NCBI GenBank assembly: GCA_017964485.1
Contig: JAGCRW010000067.1
Span: 22,614 to 86,613 of the forward strand
Origin: Muribaculaceae bacterium
GTDB taxonomy: Bacteria > Bacteroidota > Bacteroidia > Bacteroidales > Muribaculaceae
Direction: 5' to 3'
Length of the DNA stretch: 64,000 nt
In this document: positions 8,020-18,800 of the stretch, in pieces
Layout of the letters: each line of letters starts with the position of its first letter
Position numbering within the stretch: the stretch's first letter is position 1
Notes under the pieces: generated by a model
What the model was told of the DNA's origin: nothing
Databases searched by the model: none
The model's input: the letters and a program-made list of their open reading frames with translations, nothing else
Translations under genes and position numbers: made by a program

Positions 8020-9120
8020 TTACACATTAAAGCGGAATACCACGATGTCGCCGTCTTGGAACACGTAGTCTTTGCCCTCGATGTGCATCTTGCCCGCTTC
8101 TTTCACTGCCGCCTCGCTGCCGTAGTGGATAAAGTCCTCATATTTGATGATTTCGGCACGGATAAAGCCGCGCTCGAAGTCGGTGTGTATCACGCCAGCG
8201 CACTGCGGGGCTTTGCTGCCCTTGCGGTAGGTCCATGCGCGCACCTCCTTAGGTCCTGCGGTGAGGAAAGTCTCTAGGTCGAGCAACTTGTAGGCAGCCT
8301 TGATTAGTCGGTTCACACCGCTCTCTTTCAGGCCTATTTCCTCGAGGAACATCTGGCGCTCCTCGTAGGTGTCGAGTTCGGCGATGTCGCTCTCGGTTTG
8401 TGCGGCTACAACTAGGATTTCGGCATTCTCGTCCTTCACTGCCTCGCGCACAGCGTCAACGTATTTGTTGCCGGTGACTGCGCTGGCGTCGTCAACGTTG
8501 CACACATAGAGCACTGGCTTGTTGGTCAAGAGGAACAGGTCGTGGGCCACTTTCTCCTCTTCCTTGTTTTCGAGCACCACGCTGCGCGCGCTCTTGCCCT
8601 GGGTGAGCACTTCCTGATAGCGCTTTAGTACCTCGTGCTGCACTTTGGCATCGCGGTCGCCAGCGGCGGCCATCTTTGCCACGCGACTGATGCGGCCCTC
8701 GATAGTCTCCAAGTCACGCAGCTGCAGCTCGGTGTCAATTACCTCTTTGTCGCGCACAGGGTCAACGGTGCCGTCAACGTGGGTTACATTGTCATCGTCG
8801 AAGCAGCGCAGCACATGGATTATGGCGTCGGTCTCGCGTATGTTTGCCAGGAACTTGTTGCCAAGGCCCTCGCCACGGCTTGCGCCTTTCACAAGTCCGG
8901 CGATATCCACAATCTCCACCGTAGTGGGCACAATCTTGGCGGGATGCACCAGCTCGGCGAGCTTGTTGAGTCGCTCATCGGGAACGGTTATCACGCCCAC
9001 GTTAGGCTCGATTGTACAGAAAGGGAAATTTGCCGATTGCGCCTTAGCGTTCGACAAGCAGTTAAACAAAGTTGACTTGCCCACATTAGGCAGTCCCACG
9101 ATACCACATTGAAGTGCCAT
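8020..9120 (-). CDS. ychF: Ribosome-binding GTPase/ATPase YchF
   Basis: A 366-residue Obg-family P-loop nucleotidase of full length. The Walker A motif GLPNVGKSTLFN is at residues 8-19 and the G3 motif DIAGLVKGASRGEGLGN near 73. The NVDD segment near 208 replaces the NKxD of true GTPases, in line with the ATP preference of YchF. The C-terminal TGS domain ends HIEGKDYVFQDGDIVVFRFN. YchF (OLA1 in eukaryotes) binds ribosomes and acts in stress and redox responses. It is transcribed alone; a TATCTTTG -7 box lies about 40 bp upstream on the same strand. Confidence 0.97.
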   Translation of the reverse strand: MALQCGIVGLPNVGKSTLFNCLSNAKAQSANFPFCTIEPNVGVITVPDERLNKLAELVHPAKIVPTTVEIVDIAGLVKGASRGEGLGNKFLANIRETDAIIHVLRCFDDDNVTHVDGTVDPVRDKEVIDTELQLRDLETIEGRISRVAKMAAAGDRDAKVQHEVLKRYQEVLTQGKSARSVVLENKEEEKVAHDLFLLTNKPVLYVCNVDDASAVTGNKYVDAVREAVKDENAEILVVAAQTESDIAELDTYEERQMFLEEIGLKESGVNRLIKAAYKLLDLETFLTAGPKEVRAWTYRKGSKAPQCAGVIHTDFERGFIRAEIIKYEDFIHYGSEAAVKEAGKMHIEGKDYVFQDGDIVVFRFNV

Positions 9121-9161
9121 ATTTATCTTGAGTTTTTAGAGTTCTTATCAAAAATCGAGTG

Positions 9162-9169
9162 CAAAGATA
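9162..9169 (-). promoter_or_regulatory. -7 box of ychF
   Basis: Reads TATCTTTG on the minus strand (TAnnTTTG), 41 bp upstream of the ychF ATG. The -33 region at the right distance is not clear (TGTG rather than TTTG). Confidence 0.5.
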
Positions 9170-9195
9170 CTAAAATAATTTCATTCGATGCACAC

Positions 9196-9272
9196 ATTAT
9201 GCATTATGAATTGTGCATTATGCATTAATCTTGCCGCGCCCACTTTTTACTTCTTACTTCTTACTTCCTACT
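9196..9272. repeat. Two heptanucleotide arrays at the 3' end of the dipeptidase gene
   Basis: 9196-9230 has five 7-bp units of consensus ATTATGC. 9245-9272 has four units of consensus TCTTACT and ends next to the TAA stop (9276-9278) of the minus-strand dipeptidase gene. It fills the gap between that gene and the ychF promoter. Confidence 0.8.
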
Positions 9273-9275
9273 TCT

Positions 9276-10904
9276 TTAGAATCCTGTCCAGTTTTGTCGC
9301 CACAGGTCGCGGGCGAGTTCGTCCCAACGGAGGATAGTGGCGCCGAAGAAGTCAGCCACATAGCCGTTGAGCATAGTCTGCGCCTTATCGGGGTCGGTGG
9401 CTTTGAGCTGTTGCCAGATTTGCTGCACATAAGGCAGCTCGAGTTGACCTTTTTGGGCGAAGTAGTCGCGTTGCGGCTCAATCATTGAACGGAACTTGCC
9501 CCAGCGCACAGTGGCGAGGCGGTTTGCCTTGCGGTAGTGCCAAAAGGCGGCATCGTCGCGGTCGCTGTGCTGTCCGCACACCTGCAGCAGCTTGGGCAGT
9601 TGTGTGGCGCCAGCAAAGATTGGGAATCGCGGACTCTCGCCGGGGTTGTCGAGGGCTATCCATGCCACCCCGCCAATCTCGTCGGGGAGCCATGAGCGAC
9701 ACTGGATAACGGTGCTGTAGGCACACCAGGGTACGCTCACGGTGCGTATATTCTTCATCGCCGAATCGCCCATGGCGTAGTACATGTTTATCTCGTCGGG
9801 GCGCATCCAGGGGTTGCTGAATGGCGACACAATGCTGTCGGGCTCGTTCTCCACGAGATTGCCCTTCTTGTCTTTGCGCTTGGGGTTGGGGATGAGGTGG
9901 CGACCACTCAAGTTCTTGTCAGTACCCTCGTAGTAGCTTCCCAGCAGCTGCATCACCTGCTCTGGGCTTACTTTTGCGTCGGGTTTCACGCTCAGCGGTA
10001 GCCATTCTACGGTGTCGCTGAGGTTGAGCGACGGGGCCAGGGCGTTCATTATGTAATGCTCGCGCACGCTATAGTTCTTCTTCTCATGGAAGTAGTTCTC
10101 GCCGCTGTAAGCCTTGAAGAAATTGAACTACTCTTTGCCGTTCCAGAGTATGAGTTGCTTTGCTACATCTTTCACGTTGCTCGACGCCATGTAGTGGTTC
10201 TTGTCATTGAGGTCGAGGGTGCCGATGCGCGAGATATTTGCCGAGACGGCAATCTCGTCGTCGGGGATGCGCTGGGCGGCCCACACGGCGCCCACCTTCT
10301 TGGGACCAGCGCCGAAAATCTCAAAAATCCACACTTCGTTGGGATCGGCCACGGTGAGGCATTCGCCACTGTCGGCATAGCCATACTTTTCGGCAAGACT
10401 GCCCATCATGGCTATCGCCTCGCGGGCGGTGGAGCAGCGCTCAAGGGCGATACGTTCCAGCTCCTCGATGTAGAACATTCCCGCCTTGTTGCGCAGGGTG
10501 TCACGGCCGCCAATAGTGGTCTCGCCCATAGCCACCTGCTTCTCGTTCATGCAGGGATAGGCGGTGTCGAGATAGCGGTAGGTGTGGCGAGCCTGCGGAA
10601 TCACGCCTTTCACATACATCTTGGTGCTGTCGCTGGCGCTCTGCGTGTGCATGCGTCCCTCGTAGATGGCGGTAACCGTGTCGCGCTCATAGTCGCGGGC
10701 AGGAACCATTGTCATCCATGTGCGGTACCACGAGTCGCAGGTGTGGGAGGTCATCACCGAGCCGTCGGTGCTGGCGTTCTTGCCCACCATTATACTTGTG
10801 CAGGAGAGGCGCTTGCGGCCCTCGGGCGTTGACTCATCTATTTGTGCCATAGTGGAAAACGCTGTTGCCACTATGGCTATCGAAACTAGATATTTTAAGT
10901 ACAT
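9276..10904 (-). pseudogene. C69-family dipeptidase interrupted by an in-frame TAG
   Basis: The coding frame runs from an ATG at 10904 (signal peptide MYLKYLVSIAIVATAFSTMA) to a TAA at 9276. A single TAG at 10128-10130 separates two clearly homologous parts. The N-terminal part has LSCTSIMVGKNASTDGSVMT, with the Cys that becomes the N-terminal nucleophile of family C69, and GRDTLRNKAGMFYIEELERI. The C-terminal part resumes directly after the stop with FNFFKAYSGENYFHEKKNYS and VREHYIMNALAPSLNL. The frame is unchanged and nothing is inserted, so one base change (for example GAG to TAG) explains it. Read through, the product would be about 541 residues, normal for the family. It is the last gene of the porin-carrier operon. 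Confidence 0.85.
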
Positions 10905-10959
10905 TTGCTTGAAAAGAGAGCGTGCTTTTAAAAGCACGCGAATTAAAACTATTATATTA

Positions 10960-12423
10960 TTAAATCCAACCCATTGAATGATAGAGATAAGCAATGAGAT
11001 ATCCAGCCACACATGCCACAACGGTGTGCACCATTCCTGGCATCATGAAGGAGTGGTTGAGCAAATACTTGCCTATCTTGGTTGTGCCTGTGCGGTCGAA
11101 GTTCACTGTGGCAATATCCGATGGATAGTTGGGGATAAAGAAGTATCCATAAACCGATGGCAGCACGCCGAGCAATATCCATCCGTCGATACCGAGCTTA
11201 TAAGCGAGCGGCAACATGGCAACCACCACAGCGCCCTGTGAGTTGACGAGCACCGATACCAAGAAGAACGCAAACGCAATCGACCAGGGGTAATGCTCTA
11301 CCATGCCGGCAAGCATCTCTTGGATGTTGGTTAGATAGTTAGCAAAATAAGTGTCGGCAAGCCAAGCGATACCGTAGATGGCAACCACGGCAACCATACC
11401 GCTTTGCCACACTGGACCACTGATGGCTTTCTTGGGCGATGCCTTGCAGAAGATTATCATCAATGCCGCGGCAGTAATCATCACAATCTGAATCACGATG
11501 TTCATCTTCAATGGCACATATTCCATTTTTGTGATACCGTCAACCGACACACCCAGCTTTGCCAATTGGTCGGCCGAGAGTGTAACTCTTGATCCCAGAA
11601 GTGTCACTTCGGGGGCATCTTTAATGGCCTTGATAGTCTCATGGGCGGGTAGCAACTCTTGGAAGATGGCGAAGAGCACAATCACCAGCAGTGCTCCGAA
11701 GAAGATGTAAACGGCGCGTTTGCTCTCGGGAGCAATCTTCTTGTCGAGAGTGGTGGCATGATTGCCATAGATGAAATCACGCTGCTCGGGGTCGGCAATC
11801 CTCTTTTGGAACTCGGGATCTTTGTCAAGGTCCTTGCCTCGCTTATAGGAGGCTACCGATGCAATGATAATACCAAGAAGGCAGGCGGGAATAGTCACCA
11901 TGAGCACCTTGGGGATGGTGATGGCATAGCCGTTGGCACCCGAGATAGTGATAAACGCTACCACCGCAGCAGCGATGGGCGAGCAGGTGATACCAATCTG
12001 TGACGCGATACTGGCGATGCCGCAAGGACGCTCGGGGCGTATGCCTTTCTTGATGGAGATGTCACAGATGATGGGTATTAAGGTGTAAACCACGTGGCCG
12101 GTACCCACAAGCACGGTGAGGAAAAATGTGCACAAGGGAGCAAGGAAGGTGATGCGCGCGGGGTGCTTGCGCAACAGTTTCTCGGCGAGCTGAATGAGCC
12201 AGTCCATACCCCCTGACGCCTGCATGATGCCGGCGCAGGTCACGGCGGCGATGATGATGTAGATAACGTCGGTTGGAGGTGTTCCCGGCTTCATGCCGAA
12301 GCCAAACACTAGAATCGCAAGGCCAATTCCTGAAATGGCGCCTAATGCCAAGCTGCCATATCGGGAGCCCAGCCACAACGCTGCAAGCACGATGCAGAGC
12401 TGTAAAATCATTAATGCTGACAT
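10960..12423 (-). CDS. dcuB: Anaerobic C4-dicarboxylate carrier, DcuA/DcuB family
   Basis: A 487-residue polytopic inner-membrane carrier. It aligns by eye along its length with DcuA/DcuB: LGAISGIGLAILVFGFGMKP near residue 27, IMQASGGMDWLIQLAEKLLR, GTGHVVYTLIPIICDISIKK and a C-terminal NYPSDIATVNFDRTGTTKIG. The family exchanges fumarate, malate or aspartate for succinate during fumarate respiration, common in gut anaerobes. The protein is about 40 residues longer than E. coli DcuB, mostly through a soluble central loop (about residues 225-320). It lies 37 bp downstream of a porin gene and 55 bp upstream of the dipeptidase gene, so peptide-derived aspartate could feed the carrier; that link is inference. 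Confidence 0.93.
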   Translation of the reverse strand: MSALMILQLCIVLAALWLGSRYGSLALGAISGIGLAILVFGFGMKPGTPPTDVIYIIIAAVTCAGIMQASGGMDWLIQLAEKLLRKHPARITFLAPLCTFFLTVLVGTGHVVYTLIPIICDISIKKGIRPERPCGIASIASQIGITCSPIAAAVVAFITISGANGYAITIPKVLMVTIPACLLGIIIASVASYKRGKDLDKDPEFQKRIADPEQRDFIYGNHATTLDKKIAPESKRAVYIFFGALLVIVLFAIFQELLPAHETIKAIKDAPEVTLLGSRVTLSADQLAKLGVSVDGITKMEYVPLKMNIVIQIVMITAAALMIIFCKASPKKAISGPVWQSGMVAVVAIYGIAWLADTYFANYLTNIQEMLAGMVEHYPWSIAFAFFLVSVLVNSQGAVVVAMLPLAYKLGIDGWILLGVLPSVYGYFFIPNYPSDIATVNFDRTGTTKIGKYLLNHSFMMPGMVHTVVACVAGYLIAYLYHSMGWI

Positions 12424-12460
12424 ATTGTTTAAGTGTTAAATGTTAAGTTTCAGGTGTTTA

Positions 12461-13687
12461 TTAATAGCGGACACTCACTTGCACATACACGCTGCTGTAG
12501 TTGTGCTTTGCCAGGGAGCGGTCGTTGGTGAAGACATATTCTGACTGTATCTCAAAATATTTACAGAAGCGGAAGTTTAGACCTATCTCATAGTTGGTCT
12601 TGGCATGCAGCCAGGTGGCGCTGGGGCGGTAGAGGTCGTAGCGTCCCTTGACCATGAGTTTGTCGCGATACACAGGAACGATGGCGAGGGCATAGAAGCC
12701 GTCGGCCTTATCGGCGGCAATCTCGTTGCCGTCGCGGTCGGTATAGGTCTTGATAGTGAGGTCGGTGGCGTCGCCAGGCTTTTGATAGGTGGTGGCAAAG
12801 CCAAGGCCTGTGGAGTGAATGTACTCGCCACGGAGTTGGAGATCGCCTTTCTTATACTCAGCGCTCAATGCATAGCGGTGCTTGTTGAGACTCAGCACCT
12901 CGCCGCCACTCTTGCGGGCATAGGAGCCTTCCCAGCCAAAAGCGCCAATCCTGAGACCAGCGACTGGCATCACCCACAAGCCGCCAATGATGTCTTTCTT
13001 CTTATCGACATCGGTCACATTGATACCCTGACCGTTGAACACGCCCACCTGATAGTGAAGCAGATAACGACCTGAACTGTTCTTTAGGAAGTCGCCTTGG
13101 AATTGCAGACCTATGTCACGGCCGTTGCTGGCATGCTCGCCGGTGCGGTCGCTGAATCCCGACAGTTTTGAGACGGGCTGAGAGTAGGACATAAAGCCCT
13201 GGTCAAGCGGGTGCATAGGATTCTCAAAGGTGAACGGGCGCTTGAACTGGCCAAGTTTCACCTTGAAGAAGTCAAAGCGCTGCCATTCCATGAAGAAATC
13301 GACTAGGCGCGGACTGCTGCCCAAGGTTGAGGTGTTGCCGTTGATTTGGCCCTGCACCTTATAATATAACTCGTTGAGGATTTTTCCTTCGACCGATACT
13401 CTGACAATTCTTATGTTAAAGGTGTTGCTGTTGTTGCCCTCCTGAAAAGTAGCCTGATAGGAGCCTATGGCATATCCGCTGAACTTGGGCTTGGTGAAGA
13501 TGGGCGGCTTCTCACTCTTCTCCACGCTGTTTTGCTGGGGGGCAGCGACATCAGTCACCGCAACATTATCGACTGTTGCAACACTCTCGGTGCTAGTGAT
13601 GTTATCAGTTGTTATAACCACATCTTCTGCCCACATGCTAGGCAGCAGCCACAGCAGCGACAGTAGCAATAAAAACACACGTTTCAT
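12461..13687 (-). CDS. Outer-membrane porin (OprP/OprO-like beta-barrel)
   Basis: A 408-residue outer-membrane protein with a signal peptide (MKRVFLLLLSLLWLLPSMWA). A low-complexity Thr/Val/Asp stretch follows (residues 21-60), then alternating beta-strands with porin signatures such as FSGYAIGSYQATFQEGN, FFMEWQRFDFFKVKLGQFKR, GLQFQGDFL and a terminal strand ending VYVQVSVRY. An aromatic C-terminal residue is usual for barrels folded by BamA. Substrate is not known; anion-selective or small-solute uptake is the usual role. It is the first gene of the operon with the Dcu carrier and dipeptidase and has a good promoter just upstream. Confidence 0.88.
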   Translation of the reverse strand: MKRVFLLLLSLLWLLPSMWAEDVVITTDNITSTESVATVDNVAVTDVAAPQQNSVEKSEKPPIFTKPKFSGYAIGSYQATFQEGNNSNTFNIRIVRVSVEGKILNELYYKVQGQINGNTSTLGSSPRLVDFFMEWQRFDFFKVKLGQFKRPFTFENPMHPLDQGFMSYSQPVSKLSGFSDRTGEHASNGRDIGLQFQGDFLKNSSGRYLLHYQVGVFNGQGINVTDVDKKKDIIGGLWVMPVAGLRIGAFGWEGSYARKSGGEVLSLNKHRYALSAEYKKGDLQLRGEYIHSTGLGFATTYQKPGDATDLTIKTYTDRDGNEIAADKADGFYALAIVPVYRDKLMVKGRYDLYRPSATWLHAKTNYEIGLNFRFCKYFEIQSEYVFTNDRSLAKHNYSSVYVQVSVRY

Positions 13688-13722
13688 AGTATATAGTTAT
13701 TAAATTAATATTATCAAGGTGA

Positions 13723-13753
13723 CAAATTTACAAAAAATAATGTGTATTGCAAA
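13723..13753 (-). promoter_or_regulatory. Promoter of the porin-dcu-dipeptidase operon
   Basis: On the minus strand TTTG (13750-13753), a 19-bp spacer, then TAAATTTG (13723-13730). It fits the Bacteroidota pattern and lies 36 bp upstream of the porin start. Confidence 0.65.
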
Positions 13754-13806
13754 AAAACTTGCGAAAAAACAATTAAGGCAACAACCTTGCGATTGCTGCC
13801 TTAATG

Positions 13807-13880
13807 CGCTTCAAGATGGACTTGAACCAACGACCCCCTGATTAACAGTCAGGTGCTCTAACCAACTGAGCTATTGAAGC
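13807..13880 (-). tRNA. tRNA-Asn (anticodon GTT)
   Basis: 74 nt without encoded CCA. The acceptor arms GCTTCAA and TTGAAGC pair fully. The D arm (GCTC/GAGC) and anticodon arm (CCTGA/TCAGG) are perfect, with loop CTGTTAA giving anticodon GTT. The T arm (GTTGG/CCATC) has one T-T mismatch. The discriminator base is G, as expected for asparagine tRNA. The 240 bp between it and the next gene hold no visible gene. Confidence 0.95.
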
Positions 13881-14119
13881 AATTTTTTATAAATTAGGCT
13901 TCGTTTCAGAAATCTCAAACAAGTTTGGATTACGTTCACTCTTGCACTAATTTTGCAATGTTTCACTCGACGTTTCGAGAATTGCGGTGCAAAATTACAC
14001 TCAAATTTTGAATTGTGCAACACTTTTCGCCAAAATATTTTAAAAAATCGTCTAATAAATGATTTTTCACGACTTTTTGCGTTCTATTTGAACAAGAAAT
14101 AGTACTTTAGCAGTCTCAA

Positions 14120-15859
14120 ATGATAACAATTAGAAAAATGATAAATAAAATCAGAAATCTCTTTTTTGTTTTCGCTTTGGTTGGCATAATTGTGCCTGTG
14201 GCACTCGCCGATGATAGCGACAACAGTGTGCGCAACACGCGCATAGCTCGCAATCTTGATATTTTCAATGCTTTGTTTAAGGAACTCAACGCCTGCTATG
14301 TTGACTCGATTGACATAGATAAGTCGATAGAGACAGCCATCAACGCAATGCTTGATGACGTGGATCCCTATACCGAGTACATTCCCGCCAAGTCAACTGG
14401 GGACTTCATGATGATTTCCACTGGCGAGTATGGCGGCATAGGCTCCTTTATCTATGAGCGCGACGGCAAGGTGTATATCAGCGAGCCTTACGAGGGCAGC
14501 CCTGCTGCAAAGGCGGGAATGAAGCCTGGCGACCGCATCATTATGATTGACGGAGAGTCGGTTGAGGGCTGGGACAACGGCAAAGTGAGCGAGCACCTCA
14601 AAGGTCAGGCCAGTACGCCTATCTCGGTCACTGTGGTAAGGAAGTATGACCCCGACAGCGTGAAGACGTTCAATATCATCCGCGAGAAGATAAAGGTTGA
14701 TCCAGTGAGCTACTATGGCGTCACCCACGAGAATATAGGCTACATAGCTCTTGACACCTACAATGAGCACTCGGCAGCCAATGTAAAGAAAGCATTACTC
14801 GAACTTAAGACCAATCCAGCGGTTAAGTACATAGTCCTTGACCTGCGTGGCAATGGAGGAGGATTGCTTGAGAGTGCGATACAAATCGTGGGAATGTTTG
14901 TGCCTAAGGGCACACAAGTGCTTCAAACTCGCGGCAAGACCAAGCAGGAAGAGCGCAATTACAAGACCACCGATGAACCCGTTGACACCGAGATTCCACT
15001 TGCTGTGCTGGTTGATGGCGGCACTGCCTCGGCAGCCGAGATTACCGCTGGTGCTCTCCAGGATTTGGATCGCGCCGTGGTGCTTGGCTCCCGCTCTTTT
15101 GGCAAGGGACTGGTGCAGGCCACAAGACAGCTGCCTTTTGACGCCCTTTTCAAGGTCACTGTGTCGAAATACTATATCCCAAGTGGACGTCTCATTCAGG
15201 AGATTGACTATTCCCACAAAGATGAGGCCGGCAACCCTAAACACACAGTTGACACCACTGCACAGCAGTATTATACCGCTCATGGCAGGTTGGTAAAAGG
15301 CGGTGGCGGCATCACCCCCGACATCGTGGTTGAGCCCGGCAAGGCCAGCCGTCTCGCTTATAATATCGTGCGTGATAATTGGGCATTTGACTATGCGGTG
15401 AAATATGCCTCTGAACATCCCACTATCCCTGCCGCCGAGGACTTCAAGATTACCGATGAGATTTTCAACGATTTCAAGGCATTCATCGACCCCGACAAGT
15501 TTGAGTATGACAAGGTGTGCGAGACCAGTTTGGCTGAGCTGAAGAAGACCGCTGAGACCGAGGGCTATCTTAACGACGAGACCAAGGCGGAGTTTGAGCG
15601 ATTAGAGAAGCTCCTCAAGCACGACCTCGACAAAGACCTTGACTTGCATCGCGATGACATCGAGAAGCTGCTCGGCAAGGAGATAATCAAGAACTACTAC
15701 TACCAGCGTGGCCAGATGATTTTTGCCCTGGGCAAGGACCGTGTCACCGCCCGTGCTAGCGAGATGTTTAATAAGGCCGGAGAATATGAGAAGATTCTAA
15801 ACCTCTCGCCAGCAAAGAAAACTGCAACTTCAAAAAAACAATCTAAGAAGAAAAAGTGA
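14120..15859 (+). CDS. ctpA: Carboxy-terminal processing protease (S41/CtpA family)
   Basis: A 579-residue periplasmic serine protease with an N-terminal signal/anchor (NLFFVFALVGIIVPVALAD). A PDZ domain lies at about residues 95-190 (GIGSFIYERDGKVYI, GSPAAKAGMKPGDRIIMIDG). The catalytic core contains GGTASAAEITAGAL with the nucleophilic Ser and RSFGKGLVQ with the general-base Lys. These proteases trim or degrade envelope proteins after recognising C-termini. The C-terminus ends in a basic lysine tail. The start at 14120 is the first ATG; 14138 is a possible alternative. Its stop overlaps the mfd GTG start (GTGA), so mfd is probably coupled to it. Confidence 0.95.
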   Translation: MITIRKMINKIRNLFFVFALVGIIVPVALADDSDNSVRNTRIARNLDIFNALFKELNACYVDSIDIDKSIETAINAMLDDVDPYTEYIPAKSTGDFMMISTGEYGGIGSFIYERDGKVYISEPYEGSPAAKAGMKPGDRIIMIDGESVEGWDNGKVSEHLKGQASTPISVTVVRKYDPDSVKTFNIIREKIKVDPVSYYGVTHENIGYIALDTYNEHSAANVKKALLELKTNPAVKYIVLDLRGNGGGLLESAIQIVGMFVPKGTQVLQTRGKTKQEERNYKTTDEPVDTEIPLAVLVDGGTASAAEITAGALQDLDRAVVLGSRSFGKGLVQATRQLPFDALFKVTVSKYYIPSGRLIQEIDYSHKDEAGNPKHTVDTTAQQYYTAHGRLVKGGGGITPDIVVEPGKASRLAYNIVRDNWAFDYAVKYASEHPTIPAAEDFKITDEIFNDFKAFIDPDKFEYDKVCETSLAELKKTAETEGYLNDETKAEFERLEKLLKHDLDKDLDLHRDDIEKLLGKEIIKNYYYQRGQMIFALGKDRVTARASEMFNKAGEYEKILNLSPAKKTATSKKQSKKKK

Positions 15860-18800
15860 AACTGTCTCCACTAGAACTTAGTGAGTTGAGTGAACTGCTG
15901 TTCACCACGGCACAGCGTACTGCTCTTAAGCGCCTGGTGAGTGGCAAGACCAATCGCGTGATGGTGGTTGACGGGCTTGCTGGCTCGGCAGCGGCAATGC
16001 TGTTCACCGCGTTGCCCAAAGGCGTTGCGCCCTATCTCATAATAGCCAACGACCTAGATGAGGCGGGATACATCTATAACGACCTGTGCCAGCTTACCAG
16101 CGAGGCGCAGGTGCTGATGTTCCCTTCGGGTTACAAGCGTGATATCAAGTATGGCCAGATAGATGCGCCGCAGGAAATTTTGCGCACCGAGGTTCTCAAT
16201 CGATGGCACAGCGACAGCGGCCTGCGTTGGGTAGTGACCTATCCTGAGGCGCTTGCCGAGAAAGTGGTGCCGCGAGAGAGCATCGAGAAATCTACTGTTA
16301 CCCTTGAGGTGGGCAAGGAGGAGGATTTGACTCAGGTGGCAGTGCGCTTGCGTGAGTTGGGGTTCCAAGAAGTAGACTATGTATATGAGCCTGGTCAGTT
16401 CTCAGTACGCGGCTCTATTCTTGATGTGTATTCCTATAGCAACGAGTATCCTTACCGCATCGACTTCTTTGGCGATGAGATCGACAGCGTGCGCACTTTC
16501 AATGTCGAGACTCAGCTGTCGCAGGAGCGATTGCAGAGCGTGAGCATTATCAACAACACCTCGTCGCAGGCTGCGGGAGCAGGAGTTTCGATGCTCGACT
16601 TTGTGGGCAGCGAGGTGACGTTGCTGGTGCGCGACATCAACTGGCTAAGGCAGCGCGTGGAGGCTATCGGCAAGGAAACGATGAGCCAGAGTGCTATTGA
16701 GGCGCAGGAGTGCGACAGCGAGGCGATGCTCAAGGTGGTGGATGTGCCACAGTTCCTAACCTCACTAAACGCCATGCGGCGACTGGAGTTCTACTATGGT
16801 GAGAGTCAGGCTACAGGCAACGCAAAACTTTCACTCCACTGCTCTCCACAGGGCATCTACCACAAGAATTTTGATCTTATCAGCCAGTCGTTCACCGATT
16901 TTCTTGAACGTGGCTACACATTATATATTCTAAGCGATAGCGCAAAGCAGATTGAGCGTCTGCGCGTCATTTTTGATGACCGTCACGACGAGATTGTATT
17001 CACTCCTGTGAGCAAGACTTTGCACGAGGGATTTGTGGATGACGACCGCAAGATGTGCGTCTTTACTGACCACCAGATTTTTGACCGCTTCCACAAATAC
17101 AATCTCAAGAGCGAGCGGGCAAGGTCGGGAAAACTGGCGCTGTCGCTCAAGGAGTTGAACCAAATAGAGACTGGCGACTTCATTGTGCACGAGGACCATG
17201 GTATTGGGCGTTTTGAGGGACTTTTGCGAACTCGTCTCAACGGTACAATGCAGGAGATGATAAAGTTGTCATATCTTAATGGTGACGTGATTTTTGTCTC
17301 TATTCATGCCCTGCACAAACTCTCGAAATATCGTGGCAAGGAAGGCGTGCCGCCAAAATTGAGCAAACTCGGTACAGGCAAGTGGGAGCGAATTAAGAGC
17401 CGCACCAAAGGCCGCCTCAAGGACATAGCCCGCGACCTCATCAAGCTCTATGCCCAGCGGCGTGAGGAGAAAGGTTTCGCTTTCTCGCCCGACGGCTACT
17501 TGCAGCAGGAGTTGGAGGCATCGTTCATCTATGAGGACACCCCCGACCAGCTGCGTGCCTCGCAGGCTGTGAAAGCCGATATGGAGAAGGACAAACCTAT
17601 GGACCGCCTGGTCTGCGGTGACGTGGGGTTTGGAAAGACCGAGGTGGCGATACGTGCCGCTTTCAAGGCTGCCGTTGATGGCAAGCAGACCGCTGTGCTA
17701 GTGCCTACCACCGTGTTGGCGTTCCAGCATTACAACACTTTCCGTGACCGCCTCAAGGACTTCCCTGTACGCATCGATTACCTGAGTCGCGCACGCAAGC
17801 CTAAGGACGTGAAGCAGATTCTCGCCGACCTCGCCGAGGGCAAGATTGACATAATTATCGGCACCCACAAACTTATTGGCAAGACGGTGAAATTCAAAGA
17901 TTTGGGTCTGCTTGTTGTTGATGAGGAGCAGAAGTTTGGCGTCGCCGTCAAGGATAAGCTCAAGCAGCTCAAGGTTAATGTTGACACTCTCACGATGAGT
18001 GCCACGCCCATTCCGCGCACATTGCAGTTCTCACTCATGGGAGCGCGCGACTTGAGTACCATCAACACGCCGCCTGCCAACCGTTATCCTATCCTCACCA
18101 GTATCAATGCGCTTGAGGATGACGTGGTGAAGGAAGCCATCAACTTCGAGTTGTCGCGCAATGGGCAGGTGTTCTTTGTCAATAACCGCATTGAGCCGCT
18201 TTACAATCTCAATGCGATGATAAACCGATTGGTGCCCGATGCTCGTGTGGTGATAGCTCACGGCCAGATGCCGCCAGAGCAACTTGAGCAGCGCATCATT
18301 GACTTCACCAATCACGACTACGACGTGCTGCTGGCGACGACCATCATCGAGAGCGGCATTGATATGCCTAATGTCAACACTATAATCATCAATAACGCAC
18401 AGAATTACGGCCTCAGCGACCTGCATCAGCTGCGTGGCAGGGTTGGGCGCAGCAACCGTAAAGCATTTTGCTACCTGCTCGTGCCTCCTGGGGTGCCGCT
18501 AACCTCAGTGGCAAGACGCCGACTGCAAGCCATTGAGAGTTTCAGCGACCTGGGTGCAGGAATACACATCGCTATGCAGGACCTCGATATCCGTGGCGCT
18601 GGCAACTTGCTCGGCGCTGAGCAGAGCGGCTTTATTGCTGACTTAGGTTTCGAGACCTACCAAAAAATCCTCAAGGAGGCAGTACTGGAACTCAAGACCG
18701 AGGAGTTTGCCGACACCTATATGGAGCAGGCGCAAGACGACCTGGAGATTGGTGGCGACGGAGAAGTGGAATTTGCAGCCGATTGCGTCATCGACACCGA

